From assembly GCA_900322035.1 (NCBI GenBank), contig ONYL01000002.1, positions 33,663 to 97,662 on the forward strand: a stretch of DNA of 64,000 bases, read 5' to 3'. This stretch comes from an uncultured Prevotella sp. Its GTDB lineage: Bacteria; Bacteroidota; Bacteroidia; Bacteroidales; Bacteroidaceae. Numbering within the stretch: the stretch's first letter is position 1; every line of letters begins with the position of its first letter. The notes under the pieces were generated by a model, which made no database searches, had not been told where the DNA came from, and was given only the letters and a program-made list of their open reading frames with translations. The position numbers and the translations under genes are program-made. This document shows positions 49,872-58,771 of this stretch, one piece after another.

Positions 49872-49943
49872 GCTTCTATAGTTCAATGGATAGAACGGAG
49901 GTTTCCTAAACCTTTGATCCGGGTTCGATTCCCGGTGGAAGTA
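49872..49943 (+). tRNA. tRNA-Arg (anticodon CCT)
   Basis: Cloverleaf of 72 nt: acceptor 49872-49878 with 49936-49942 (G-U at the first pair), D arm GTTC/GAAC, anticodon arm GAGGT-TTCCTAA-ACCTT (49898-49914), T arm CCGGG-TTCGATT-CCCGG. The CCT anticodon reads AGG. CCA is not encoded. Nothing terminator-like separates it from the downstream ADP-ribosylglycohydrolase gene 37 bp away. Confidence 0.95.
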
Positions 49944-49980
49944 CTTATCTATTCCTCAACACATAAATTATTACCATACT

Positions 49981-50772
49981 ATGATAGGGGCTATTATCGG
50001 AGACATTGTCGGGTCACGCTTTGAGTTCAACAGCAAGAATATTGAACCGGGATTTGCTCTTTTCACCAAAGACTGCAACTATACAGATGACACCATCTGC
50101 ACAATGGCTATTGCCGACGCGCTGATGAACCACAAGGACTATGCCCAGACACTTCGCTACTGGTGCCGCAAATATCCCGATCCCATGGGTGGCTACGGCG
50201 GATACTTTCAAGACTGGTGGGAGACTGACGACCGGCCGGCCAACCTGTCGTGCGGCAATGGAGCCGCAATGAGGATCAGTCCTGTGGGCTGGCTTGTCAA
50301 CGACTACCATGAGATGCTCAACCAAGCCAAGCTCGCCACTATCTGCAGCCACAACCATCCCGAGGCCGTGAAGGGCGCACAGTGCGTGGCCACGCTCATC
50401 TACTGGATCCGAAATGGGCGAATCACGAAGGAGGACGTGGAACACAAGATGGAGAAGCACTTCAAATACGAGATGCCGGAACTGAAAGACATCAAGCGCA
50501 TCGGACGCAACGGACACTTCGACTCCACCTGCCAGGAGACTGTGCCATGGGCCGTGAGATGCTTCATTGAGAGCAACAGCTTTGAGGATGCGCTCCGCAA
50601 TGCCATCCTCACCCGGGGCGACACCGACACGAAAGCGGCCATCACCTGTTCCATTGCCGGAGCTTTCTATCAGATCCCAGACGAATTCATCTCCAAGGCC
50701 ATCAGCTACTTGCCGCCCGACATGATAAAGATCCTTGAACAGTTTTGTGACACTGTGAAAGAAACACTGTAG
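49981..50772 (+). CDS. ADP-ribosylglycohydrolase family protein (DraG/ARH-like)
   Basis: A 263-residue enzyme that removes ADP-ribose from a target. The family metal-binding motifs are visible: GDIVGSRFEF at the start, YTDDT (46-50 region), GNGAAMRISPVGW, HNHPEAVKGAQ and the C-terminal LTRGDTDTKAAI, which supplies the dinuclear metal ligands. The physiological substrate cannot be inferred; no ADP-ribosyltransferase gene is nearby. It has no promoter of its own between tRNA-Arg and its ATG, so it probably shares the tRNA promoter. A strong terminator follows. Confidence 0.9.
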   Translation: MIGAIIGDIVGSRFEFNSKNIEPGFALFTKDCNYTDDTICTMAIADALMNHKDYAQTLRYWCRKYPDPMGGYGGYFQDWWETDDRPANLSCGNGAAMRISPVGWLVNDYHEMLNQAKLATICSHNHPEAVKGAQCVATLIYWIRNGRITKEDVEHKMEKHFKYEMPELKDIKRIGRNGHFDSTCQETVPWAVRCFIESNSFEDALRNAILTRGDTDTKAAITCSIAGAFYQIPDEFISKAISYLPPDMIKILEQFCDTVKETL

Positions 50773-50793
50773 ACTTTTTCCTCATGATATGAT

Positions 50794-50840
50794 TGCCGCT
50801 CTATCGTCCAAAGTATCGGGACGATAGAGCGGCATTTTTT
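50794..50840 (+). terminator. Terminator of the tRNA-Arg/ADP-ribosylglycohydrolase unit
   Basis: Perfect 16-bp stem (50794-50809 with 50819-50834) followed by six T residues. The rest of 50841-51028 shows nothing I can support. Confidence 0.92.
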
Positions 50841-51028
50841 ATGGCGGATTCACCAAACACAGAGTTGCGCCAGTCATTCAATAGAGATGATGCCCAACCC
50901 ACAATCACGGATGGGAGACACCCTGAAAAGCCCGCCATCCACGGCCGGCCGGCCAACGGCATTGAGGAAGATTCACCACTTGCAAACGCTCCTACGGGCC
51001 AATTCTCCTTCTATTCCTTGATGTTCCC

Positions 51029-51688
51029 TTACAACTTGTCGCCGTAGCACAAGTCACCGGCATCGCCGAAACCGGGAACAATGTATTTGTTCTCGTTGAG
51101 TCCCGGGTCGATAGCTGCGCACCACACCGTAGTGTTCTCGGGGAAGGTGGCCTTTACTCTTTCTACACCTTGCGGAGTGGCAATCACACAGCACACATGT
51201 ACGGCCTTGGGCTGACCTTTGGAAAGAAACGCCTTATAGCCCAACTCCATGCTTCCGCCGGTGGCCAGCATGGGATCGGCAATGATGAGCACCTTGTTCT
51301 CAATGTGGGGAGCGGCAAGATATTCCACGTGGATGCCCACCTCGGTATGCGCCACATTGGTATATTCGCGGTAGGCCGACACGAATCCGTTGCCGGCATG
51401 GTCGAAGATGTTCAGAAATCCATTGTGGAAAGGCAGTCCGGCTCTGAAAATCGTAGCCAAGACCACCTCATCGGCCGGCACATTCACCTTGGCCGTACCC
51501 AGGGGAGTAACAATATCGCGAGTTTCATAATGCAAGGTCTTCGAAACCTCATAAGCCTCACATTCACCGATGCGTGTGATGTTGTTGCGGAAGAGCAGAC
51601 GGTTGCGTTGATATTCTTTGTCTCTCATTTCGGCCATATATTGACCGATAATAGAGTTTTGCTGAGATAAATCTATTATTTTCATCAT
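51029..51688 (-). CDS. upp: Uracil phosphoribosyltransferase
   Basis: A 219-residue salvage enzyme that makes UMP from uracil and PRPP. The PRPP-binding loop ADPMLATGGS and the uracil-binding C-terminal segment DPGLNENKYIVPGFGDAGD are present, as is the TIFRAGLPFHNGFL segment. Two tandem ATG codons (51688, 51685) leave the start uncertain by one residue. Minus-strand gene with a TAATTTTG box upstream, divergent from pckA. Confidence 0.94.
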   Translation of the reverse strand: MMKIIDLSQQNSIIGQYMAEMRDKEYQRNRLLFRNNITRIGECEAYEVSKTLHYETRDIVTPLGTAKVNVPADEVVLATIFRAGLPFHNGFLNIFDHAGNGFVSAYREYTNVAHTEVGIHVEYLAAPHIENKVLIIADPMLATGGSMELGYKAFLSKGQPKAVHVCCVIATPQGVERVKATFPENTTVWCAAIDPGLNENKYIVPGFGDAGDLCYGDKL

Positions 51689-51765
51689 TCAGTAAATCTG
51701 TTTTTATTAGGTTTCCAAGTGAAAGGAAACATGCAAAATATCCTCCTTTTATCTTTTTGCGCCTG

Positions 51766-51773
51766 CAAAATTA
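51766..51773 (-). promoter_or_regulatory. -7 box of upp
   Basis: Minus strand TAATTTTG at 51766-51773, about 78 bp upstream of the upp ATG. Confidence 0.5.
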
Positions 51774-51889
51774 ATGAAAAGAATCGTGTGTTTTGGCAAG
51801 TATATATTACAAATTGAATATCGATACAGATGTTTTAACACGGTTTAACCTAAAAAGGTTTAGCAGTTGCCAATTTTAAAGAGCGAAAC

Positions 51890-51920
51890 TTGTTCAATTT
51901 CTGTAATTTTACTAACTTTG
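51890..51920 (+). promoter_or_regulatory. Promoter of pckA
   Basis: TTG at 51890-51892, 20-bp spacer, -7 TAACTTTG at 51913-51920; ATG at 51980, leaving a leader of about 55 nt. The spacing agrees with the phylum consensus. Confidence 0.7.
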
Positions 51921-51979
51921 CATCGTCTAAAAAGGAATAAGGTTAGCAGAATTCATTCATTTAATACATACTTAACAAA

Positions 51980-53596
51980 ATGGCAAAGTTTGATAAGTCA
52001 GTTTTAGCAACTTACGGAATCCAGACAGGTACTGCAGAGGTTCTGTACAACCCCTCTTATGAGGTATTGTTCAACGAGGAGACCAAGGAAGGCCTCACGG
52101 GCTTCGACAAGGCTCAGGAGACTGAGCTGGGCGCAGTCAACGTGATGACCGGTATCTACACCGGCCGTTCGCCTAAGGACAAGTTCATCGTTGATGATGA
52201 GACCTCTCACGACACAGTATGGTGGGATTCTGAAGAATATCATAACGACAACCACCGCGCCAGCAAGGAGACTTGGGACGCAGTGAAGGAGATCGCCAAG
52301 AAGGAGCTCTCCAACAAGAAGCTGTATGTCGTGGACGGTTTCTGCGGCACACACCGCGACACCCGCATGAAGGTGCGCTTCATTATGGAGGTGGCATGGC
52401 AGGCACACTTCGTGACCAACATGTTCATCCGTCCTAAGACAGAGGCAGACTTCGAGCAGGAGCCCGACTTCATCGTCTACAATGCTTCCAAGGCTAAGGT
52501 GGAGAACTGGAAAGAATTGGGTCTGCACTCTGAGACCGCCGTTGTATTCAACGTTACAAGCAAGGAGCAGGTGATCATCAACACATGGTATGGTGGTGAG
52601 ATGAAGAAGGGTATGTTCTCTATGATGAACTACTTCATGCCTCTGCGCGGCATCGCTTCTATGCACTGCTCTGCCAACACCGACATGAACGGTGAGAACA
52701 CCGCTATCTTCTTCGGTCTCTCTGGTACGGGTAAGACCACACTGTCTACCGACCCGAAGCGTAAGCTCATCGGCGACGACGAGCATGGATGGGACGACAA
52801 AGGCGTGTTCAACTATGAGGGTGGCTGCTACGCTAAGGTGATCAACCTCGACAAGGAGGCTGAGCCCGACATCTACGGCGCCATCACCCGCGACGCACTC
52901 TTGGAGAACGTCACTGTTGACGCCAACGGCAAGATCGACTTCGCCGACAAGAGCGTTACCGAGAACACCCGCGTAAGCTATCCTATCTATCACATCAAGA
53001 ACATCCAGCGTCCTGAGAGCCAGGGTCCCGCCGCTAAGCAGGTGATCTTCCTCAGCGCCGACGCCTTCGGTGTGCTGCCTCCCGTATCTATCCTGAACGC
53101 AGAGCAGACCAAGTACTACTTCCTCTCTGGCTTCACAGCTAAGTTGGCTGGTACAGAGCGCGGTATCACAGAGCCCACTCCTACCTTCTCCGCTTGCTTC
53201 GGCCAGGCCTTCCTCGAGCTGCATCCTACAAAGTATGCTGAGGAACTCGTCCGCCACATGGAGAAGAGCGGTGCCAAGGCTTATCTCGTGAACACGGGTT
53301 GGAACGGTACCGGCAAGCGTATCTCCATCCGCGACACACGTGGTATCATCGACCGCATCCTCGACCACGAGATCGACAAGGCTCCTACAAAGGTGATTCC
53401 TTACTTCAACTTTGTTGTGCCTACAGAGCTTGAGGGCGTTGACTCTCACATCCTCGATCCCCGCGACACCTACGCTGAGGCTTCTCAGTGGGAGGAGAAG
53501 GCCAAGGATCTGGCTGCACGCTTCATCAAGAACTTCAAGAAGTATGAGGGCAACGAGGCTGGTAAGGCTCTCGTAGCTGCCGGTCCACAGCTCTAA
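51980..53596 (+). CDS. pckA: Phosphoenolpyruvate carboxykinase (ATP)
   Basis: A 538-residue enzyme that interconverts oxaloacetate and PEP. The kinase-1a P-loop [15 protein letters not shown] (Lys252), the metal/substrate motif [20 protein letters not shown], and the PEPCK-specific SMHCSANTD and [13 protein letters not shown] segments all agree with the ATP-type family. Codon use leans to CTG/CTC, CCT, GCT and TCT more than neighbouring genes, as in highly expressed genes. Monocistronic with its own promoter and terminator. In these fermentative anaerobes the enzyme usually fixes CO2 on the way to succinate; that is background knowledge, not read from sequence. Confidence 0.97.
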   Translation: MAKFDKSVLATYGIQTGTAEVLYNPSYEVLFNEETKEGLTGFDKAQETELGAVNVMTGIYTGRSPKDKFIVDDETSHDTVWWDSEEYHNDNHRASKETWDAVKEIAKKELSNKKLYVVDGFCGTHRDTRMKVRFIMEVAWQAHFVTNMFIRPKTEADFEQEPDFIVYNASKAKVENWKELGLHSETAVVFNVTSKEQVIINTWYGGEMKKGMFSMMNYFMPLRGIASMHCSANTDMNGENTAIFFGLSGTGKTTLSTDPKRKLIGDDEHGWDDKGVFNYEGGCYAKVINLDKEAEPDIYGAITRDALLENVTVDANGKIDFADKSVTENTRVSYPIYHIKNIQRPESQGPAAKQVIFLSADAFGVLPPVSILNAEQTKYYFLSGFTAKLAGTERGITEPTPTFSACFGQAFLELHPTKYAEELVRHMEKSGAKAYLVNTGWNGTGKRISIRDTRGIIDRILDHEIDKAPTKVIPYFNFVVPTELEGVDSHILDPRDTYAEASQWEEKAKDLAARFIKNFKKYEGNEAGKALVAAGPQL

Positions 53597-53630
53597 ACAT
53601 TGAATCTTAACAGAGTTCAATCAATATAGT

Positions 53631-53670
53631 AAAGGCAAACGCCGTTGAATATACGGTGTTTGCCTTTTTT
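53631..53670 (+). terminator. Terminator of pckA
   Basis: A 15-bp stem (53631-53645 with 53653-53667) with one imperfect position, 7-nt loop, followed by T residues. Confidence 0.9.
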
Positions 53671-53727
53671 GTTTTTATATTCAGCCGCCTGCATCCCCTC
53701 TTTTCACAAACTTGATTTACGATTACA

Positions 53728-53885
53728 GCCGTCGGCTCCCAGATGGTTCCCCGTCGGCTCCTATATGGTTCCCCGTCGGCTCCCAGATGGTTCCTCGTCG
53801 GCACCCAGATGGTTCCTCGTCGGCTTCCAGATGGTTCCCCGTCGGCTCCTATATGGCTCCCCGCGGGCCAGCATATGCCGCCCGG
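53728..53885. repeat. 22-bp tandem array (e), the best preserved
   Basis: Six full units starting at 53741, 53763, 53785, 53807, 53829 and 53851 plus half units at each end, all exactly 22 bp and mostly 19-22 identical positions (AGATGGTTCCCCGTCGGCTC type). The last units drift to ATATGGCTCCCCGCGGGC and ATATGCCGCCCGG, the sequence type of arrays b and c, linking the families. Several short overlapping frames remain open through it; none looks like a gene. The flank 53886-54082 is unassigned. Confidence 0.92.
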
Positions 53886-54082
53886 TATCAACATCCACAG
53901 CTCACCACACCATGAAGCCTACGTCCAGGCATAGCAGATCGGAGAAACGAGCATCGGCCTCCGAAACAGAAAAACGGCGGAGCCTCATGCCCTGCTTCCG
54001 GCAAATGGCAATGCATAAAAAAAGCGCCTTCCTCTCCTCGCGGTTTGGAAGACGCTCTATTTAATGTTGGCGATATATAACC

Positions 54083-54667
54083 TTAGAGATCAAACTTGTA
54101 GCCCAGCGTAATCTGGAAAACGCTGTTCTTGGGACTCTTGTCACCAGCGTCGACAACCTTGGTCACGCCCCAGTTGTAGCGGGCATCGAGGACCACATGG
54201 CTGAACTCGTAGCTCAGACCCACGGGGATGGAGAAGTCGAAAGTCTTGACGTCGTCACCGGCTCCGTCTTTGTCGACCATAAATCCGGGCTGAACACCGA
54301 GCTTCACAGCTAAACCCTGAGCCACGTAGACATTGGCCAGCACAGGAATATTCAGATAGCTGCCAGACCAGGAACCACCCTTGATGGTGAAAAGAGAGGT
54401 CTTGACGTCATCCATCTTGTAGCCTTGGCGGGAATAGATCAGCCCTGCGCTCAGAGAGAAAATGTCGGTTGCCTGGTATTCTGCCTCAAGACCGCCCGCA
54501 AAGTCTACACGCGACTTGCTGTTGTCCACGTTGGTCAGCGTGGAGATGTTCATTCCCACCTTAGGCTGAAGGGTAAAGGAACCCACGGAATGCTGTGCGA
54601 AAGCCGAAGCTGAGCTGATGAGCATAGCGGCTGCAAAAAGAATTTTCTTCATCATAGTCTTGTTCAA
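54083..54667 (-). CDS. Small outer-membrane beta-barrel (porin-like) protein
   Basis: A 194-residue exported barrel. Signal peptide MKKILFAAAMLISSASAFAQ (with tandem start options at 54667 and 54655) is followed by strands SVGSFTLQPKVGMNISTL, FAGGLEAEYQATDIFSLSAG, YLNIPVLANVYV, LAVKLGVQPGFMVD and SYEFSHVVLDARYNWG, ending VFQITLGYKFDL with a terminal hydrophobic residue. OMP_b-brl family of eight-strand barrels; specific function unknown. Monocistronic, minus strand, TAACTTTG box at 54707-54714. Confidence 0.85.
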   Translation of the reverse strand: MNKTMMKKILFAAAMLISSASAFAQHSVGSFTLQPKVGMNISTLTNVDNSKSRVDFAGGLEAEYQATDIFSLSAGLIYSRQGYKMDDVKTSLFTIKGGSWSGSYLNIPVLANVYVAQGLAVKLGVQPGFMVDKDGAGDDVKTFDFSIPVGLSYEFSHVVLDARYNWGVTKVVDAGDKSPKNSVFQITLGYKFDL

Positions 54668-54706
54668 TTAAAAAGTGATTAAACTCTTATTTTATAAAAC
54701 TCGCTG

Positions 54707-54714
54707 CAAAGTTA
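54707..54714 (-). promoter_or_regulatory. -7 box of the small barrel protein gene
   Basis: Minus strand TAACTTTG, about 40 bp upstream of the ATG at 54667. No -33 match. Confidence 0.6.
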
Positions 54715-54743
54715 TATGTTTTATCAATATTAGCGAAGAGTTT

Positions 54744-57700
54744 TTAGTTAAAAGATGGAGTTTCCCCCCTTTCTTGCCGTTCAAAATAGCCTTTTCGTTG
54801 CTTGATATATCCTATCAGCCCGCGGAAAATGGGATTGTAGTTCAATATTGCCTCATTTCCCACAACGATCATCTGCCGCCTGGCGCGCGTGAGGGCAACA
54901 TTAAGTTTGCGGTCGATCTCGCGCCCGTCTTCCAAAAAGTTGTTGGAGGTGAGGAAGTCGAGCTGGTAACGGTGCTGGATGGTGAACGAGTAGACGATGA
55001 CGTCGCGCTGGCTGCCCTGATAGCGCTCCACGGTATCGATACTGATCCGGCTCAGCAGCGGATCACCCGTCTGTTCGAGCAGACGGCGCACCATCGAGAT
55101 CTGATTGCGGTAGGGCACAATGACTCCCACCGTAGTGTCGGGATCGAAGAGCTGGGCGTAGGTGTGCCTCACGGCCATGACCACGTCCGCCGTGATCCGT
55201 GCTTCGTCGGCGTTGACCTTGTCGCTCTGTTCGGGATCGATGCAGAAGCGTGACGGAATGAAGACGTAGCGGCGCGAGGCAATGAACTCACCCACCGGCG
55301 TATCGGTCCAGGCTGCGCAACCATCGGGATATATCCGGCTTTCCACCTGGTGTTGCAGTGGTACGCACTGCAGATGCTCGGTGGTATAGAACATGCGGTT
55401 GGCAAAGTCGGCGATGGCCTCATGCATACGTCCCTGCCGGTTGAGCACAGCGGTGAAATCGGTGCGCCCTGCGTGGGCCTCAAGTCGGATGAGCCGCTGG
55501 AAAAGCGACTCTCGGCAGTCGGCAAAACCTGCCTCACGGAGCTCCCGGCTGCCAATGGCCGTGAGGGCTTCGGGCTGCTGCACGACGGCCGGCAACTGCT
55601 TGTAGTCGCCTATGAGGATGAATTTGGGCACGCGCGCCAGCAGACCGATGAGCGAGGGCTCAAGAATCTGGCTGGCCTCGTCGATGATGGCACAGCAGAA
55701 ATGCTTCATCTGGAAGATGGAGGCCGACGACTGAAGGCTTGTTGTCGTTCCGACGACGATGTGCACGCCCTCCACTTTCTGACGTATCTCACGCAGGTTG
55801 CCACCTTCGCTGACGGCGTTGCCCAACAGATGGGCGGTGTAGCGGCGGTCGCAGGAGAAAGGCTTTCCGATGCGCAGGTAGTCGAAACCCGACCTCTCAA
55901 GCATTCCGCAAATCTCGTCTACCGCACGGTTGGTATAAGCCATGAGCAGAATGTCCCGGTCCTGATACTCCCTGACGAGATACTGCAAGGCCATGGAGGT
56001 TTTGCCAGTTCCCGGTGGTCCCACGAGCAGGAAGTAGTCGGTGGCTTGCATGGCCTTGAGAATCACCTGGTCGTAATTGGAATTGTAGGCATGACGAAGC
56101 TTCACCGAGGGGTCTTTCTTGGGCGGGCGCTGTCCTAACATGAGGCTGCGAAAGTCGGTGTCGGCCTTGGCAAAGATGAGCATGGCGGCCAGAGCCGATG
56201 ACGTGCCCACGTCGCCATTGTTCTTTTCTACGGCATACAGGTAGTGGCGCCTCAGTCCTCCGAGCCGGGCCGCCTCATCAAAGATACCGGGATTCTGCTG
56301 TCCGTCGTTGAGATGCAAGGTGATGGAGTCGCTGCTCATATCGACAACGCTACCGGGAAACAGGATGGACCGTCTCACGTCGGGCTCTTCTTCTGTTGTG
56401 TAAGCGTAGAGATAGACCGCGTCGCCCAAACGGATATTGGGCAGGAAGTCCTCGCCCTGGTCGGGCACGTGCAGTGTCAGCGTGTCGTAGCCATTATAGC
56501 TGTCGCTCTGTTGCATGTCGGCGATGACAAGTCCGGTGAAGATGCTCCCGTTTTCCTTGCGCTCCTCAAGCGGCATATTCCACATATCGGCCGTGGCGTT
56601 TCCACGGTTCTGCTGTGCGCCGGTCTTCGACATGATTTCCTCCCGTATGACAAAGGTGAGCATGGTGCAGACATAGTCGTGCTCAAGTTTGGAGAGGCGG
56701 TGCAGGGGTTGGGTCACATCGTCTATCTTCGGTTTGACATAGCGGTTCCAGAAATCGCTGTTCAGTCCTTCGGTATTAATATTCTGCGTAGTGAATCCGT
56801 CGAGATAGCGGTCGAAGCCTTCGCGTGCCATATCGAATTCGCGCGCTACGATAAGGTTGCGCAATTCGATGATCTCATCAAAAAATCCTACAAACCACGC
56901 CGTATGGAGCACCCCTTGTGGGAAGGGATAGCGCGAATAGAGCAGCATCAGGTCTACCTGTTGTGGCTTGATGCCGAAGTTACAGCGCAATACACCGAAA
57001 TAAAGAAGCAACTGGGCATAGTGTTTTTCGAGCTGCATGCGCCCCTTGCTGTCTGGACGCCCCATCTGGATGTTGAAATTCTTGCCCGATTTCTGCTCCA
57101 CAAGCATTCTGAGGTCGGTGGTCATGAGGTCGACACGGCCGTAGACACCCAACTGCTCACAGACAAACGACGGTTCCAGAATGGCCAGGTCGCGTCTGTA
57201 GGCCTGCGGATCGTGTGGATTGAAAAGTTGTCCGACGGCTCCCTGTATGTTTTGGGCCTGGTTCTTGGCGTCGTTCTTGAAGGCGGCGGCATTGAAGTCA
57301 GGACATGTGCAATAGCTGAGAACCTGCTCCTTGAAGTCGGTTTTCAGCGTGTCCGTCCACTGGTAATTATCCCTGGTATGAATAATATCATCGAGCGCGC
57401 TGCCGGCAAAGTTACCCAACAGAATAGGCTGCGAGACAGCAGAAGGCTCCATCCGCTTGAGCAGATAGTTGTAGGCGCTTCGTCCGAACTCATTGTAGCA
57501 ACCGGCAAGCGTGGAGATGTTGATGAGAAAGTCGGGCTCGACCACAATGAGGCTGGGAACAACCGACCCGTCGTCGGCTTTCCGGCAGTCGAGCAGGTTG
57601 AGCTGCATACCGCTGCGGGCCAGCCTCACCACATGGCGCAGGGCATCGGCCGAACAGTCTACACTCAGTCGCCGGTTATCGCCGGTTGTGGCCGTAAGCC

Positions 57701-58148
57701 TGCAGTGCGGCTCATCACGTTGCTCAACGATACATCTTATATATTTATAGTCGATGGGACGGTAATCATCGTCGGGCGAGAACTCATGGGGCAGCAGAGC
57801 AGTGAGCGAATCGGGGATGCCCGTAGAGAAAACGGCAGCGACGAAGATGGCCAGCGCACGGCAATCGTCAGCCCATCGGCGCGGGTCTACGGGTTCGGCA
57901 TGATTGCTGTCGCGACGCATCCGCTGAACGCGCATGGTCTGAGAGGCATTGAGCCGGTAGCGGCGGCAGAGAAAATCCACCTTTGAGAAGAGATTGCCAA
58001 ACGCGCCCTCATTGTCGTCGGTGCCACGCGTGCAGGCGAGCTCAAGAATGTCGTGCATCGCCTTGTTGGGTGTCTTTCCGTCGGATGGCAGCGTGACGAT
58101 GGCCGCTAACCGGCTGAAGAGCTCGTCAGCGGTGATATTGCTTTTCAT
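54744..58148 (-). CDS. Dna2-like nuclease-helicase (SF1)
   Basis: A 1134-residue protein. A PD-(D/E)XK-type nuclease region is seen at about 330-400 (YGRVDLMTTDLRMLVEQKSGK, giving D and EQK), preceded by a Cys pair (YCTCPDF) that may help bind a cluster. The helicase core (about 695-1110) has Walker A GPPGTGKTS with Lys716, motif II IIDEASQ, motif III GDYKQLPAVVQ, motif IV-V and VALTRARRQMIVVG (motif VI), the pattern of SF1B Upf1/Dna2 helicases. It likely processes DNA ends or flaps in repair; no phage or defence partner is next to it. It starts 9 bp after ogt in the same direction, so the two repair genes form an operon. Confidence 0.85.
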   Translation of the reverse strand: MKSNITADELFSRLAAIVTLPSDGKTPNKAMHDILELACTRGTDDNEGAFGNLFSKVDFLCRRYRLNASQTMRVQRMRRDSNHAEPVDPRRWADDCRALAIFVAAVFSTGIPDSLTALLPHEFSPDDDYRPIDYKYIRCIVEQRDEPHCRLTATTGDNRRLSVDCSADALRHVVRLARSGMQLNLLDCRKADDGSVVPSLIVVEPDFLINISTLAGCYNEFGRSAYNYLLKRMEPSAVSQPILLGNFAGSALDDIIHTRDNYQWTDTLKTDFKEQVLSYCTCPDFNAAAFKNDAKNQAQNIQGAVGQLFNPHDPQAYRRDLAILEPSFVCEQLGVYGRVDLMTTDLRMLVEQKSGKNFNIQMGRPDSKGRMQLEKHYAQLLLYFGVLRCNFGIKPQQVDLMLLYSRYPFPQGVLHTAWFVGFFDEIIELRNLIVAREFDMAREGFDRYLDGFTTQNINTEGLNSDFWNRYVKPKIDDVTQPLHRLSKLEHDYVCTMLTFVIREEIMSKTGAQQNRGNATADMWNMPLEERKENGSIFTGLVIADMQQSDSYNGYDTLTLHVPDQGEDFLPNIRLGDAVYLYAYTTEEEPDVRRSILFPGSVVDMSSDSITLHLNDGQQNPGIFDEAARLGGLRRHYLYAVEKNNGDVGTSSALAAMLIFAKADTDFRSLMLGQRPPKKDPSVKLRHAYNSNYDQVILKAMQATDYFLLVGPPGTGKTSMALQYLVREYQDRDILLMAYTNRAVDEICGMLERSGFDYLRIGKPFSCDRRYTAHLLGNAVSEGGNLREIRQKVEGVHIVVGTTTSLQSSASIFQMKHFCCAIIDEASQILEPSLIGLLARVPKFILIGDYKQLPAVVQQPEALTAIGSRELREAGFADCRESLFQRLIRLEAHAGRTDFTAVLNRQGRMHEAIADFANRMFYTTEHLQCVPLQHQVESRIYPDGCAAWTDTPVGEFIASRRYVFIPSRFCIDPEQSDKVNADEARITADVVMAVRHTYAQLFDPDTTVGVIVPYRNQISMVRRLLEQTGDPLLSRISIDTVERYQGSQRDVIVYSFTIQHRYQLDFLTSNNFLEDGREIDRKLNVALTRARRQMIVVGNEAILNYNPIFRGLIGYIKQRKGYFERQERGETPSFN

Positions 58149-58157
58149 AGATCTGTG

Positions 58158-58694
58158 TCATTTTCTTTCCGTGAGGGCTTCCCGTTCTCTTTTCTCCCAG
58201 TCGAGTAGCTGCTGCTTGATGTTCTCTCCCCAGTGATAGCCCCCCAACGTACCGTCTTTGCGTATAACGCGGTGGCAAGGGATGAGCACGGCAATGGGAT
58301 TCTCGCCGATGGCCGTGGCCACACTGCGCACAGCCTTAGGGCGGCCCAAACGGTCGGCAATATCCTGATAGGTGACAGTGGTACCGAAAGGAATGTCCCG
58401 CAGCGCCCCCCATACTTGCAACTGAAACGCCGTGCCTTTGGGACAAAGAGGAATCGCTGTGGAAATAGGATTGGGAAGCGAGAGCGCTGATTCAAACAAC
58501 AGCCGCTCCACCTGCTGTGCCATGTCGTCGTTTTGTGTTGTCGGTGTATAGATGCCCCACCTTGTACCCAATTCGTGGATGACGCGGTGACGGTCGAAGC
58601 CTAAGAACTGCAAGTCGCAGACGCCCTCGTGGTTGCGGGCTACGATTATAGAGCCGAAAGGAGAGTCGGCAAAGCCATAAACGATAGTATCCAT
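58158..58694 (-). CDS. ogt: Methylated-DNA--protein-cysteine methyltransferase
   Basis: A 178-residue suicide repair protein. The active site IPCHRVI contains Cys140, preceded by the conserved VRSVATAIGENP helix region and followed by GYHWGENIKQQLL. It takes alkyl groups from O6-methylguanine. A longer frame begins with a TTG at 58712, but that codon overlaps the -7 box (58710-58717), so the ATG at 58694 (MDTIVYGFADSP) is chosen. Likely co-transcribed with the downstream nuclease-helicase. Confidence 0.93.
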   Translation of the reverse strand: MDTIVYGFADSPFGSIIVARNHEGVCDLQFLGFDRHRVIHELGTRWGIYTPTTQNDDMAQQVERLLFESALSLPNPISTAIPLCPKGTAFQLQVWGALRDIPFGTTVTYQDIADRLGRPKAVRSVATAIGENPIAVLIPCHRVIRKDGTLGGYHWGENIKQQLLDWEKREREALTERK

Positions 58695-58709
58695 AGTCTC
58701 AATTTTCGG

Positions 58710-58717
58710 CAAAGATA
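58710..58717 (-). promoter_or_regulatory. -7 box of ogt
   Basis: Minus strand TATCTTTG, 15 bp upstream of the ogt ATG. It faces an identical plus-strand box at 58740-58747 across 22 bp. Confidence 0.65.
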
Positions 58718-58739
58718 CAAAATAATCAAATAATATTCG

Positions 58740-58747
58740 TATCTTTG
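58740..58747 (+). promoter_or_regulatory. -7 box of the GuaD-like gene
   Basis: TATCTTTG at 58740-58747, 24 bp before the ATG at 58772. Its expected -33 position (about 58716-58719) overlaps the -7 box of the ogt promoter. Confidence 0.65.
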
Positions 58748-58771
58748 CCCAAGTAACTAAAAGAGTATACT

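Noticed and set aside
49872-49943. tRNA-Arg as an integration site of a genomic island
   Set aside because: No integrase and no repeated 3' end of the tRNA were seen in the following sequence.
52004-53620. 538-codon open frame antisense to pckA
   Set aside because: It is the exact complement of a strongly biased coding gene; its translation has no recognisable domain and it lacks a promoter or start context.
53728-53885. CRISPR array
   Set aside because: Repeats are contiguous 22-mers with no unique spacers, and no cas genes are in the window.
53607-53894. Overlapping short ORFs with repeated peptides through the 22-bp array
   Set aside because: A 22-bp unit cycles through all three frames every 66 bp, so open frames appear on both strands by composition; no signal peptide, promoter or start site supports them.
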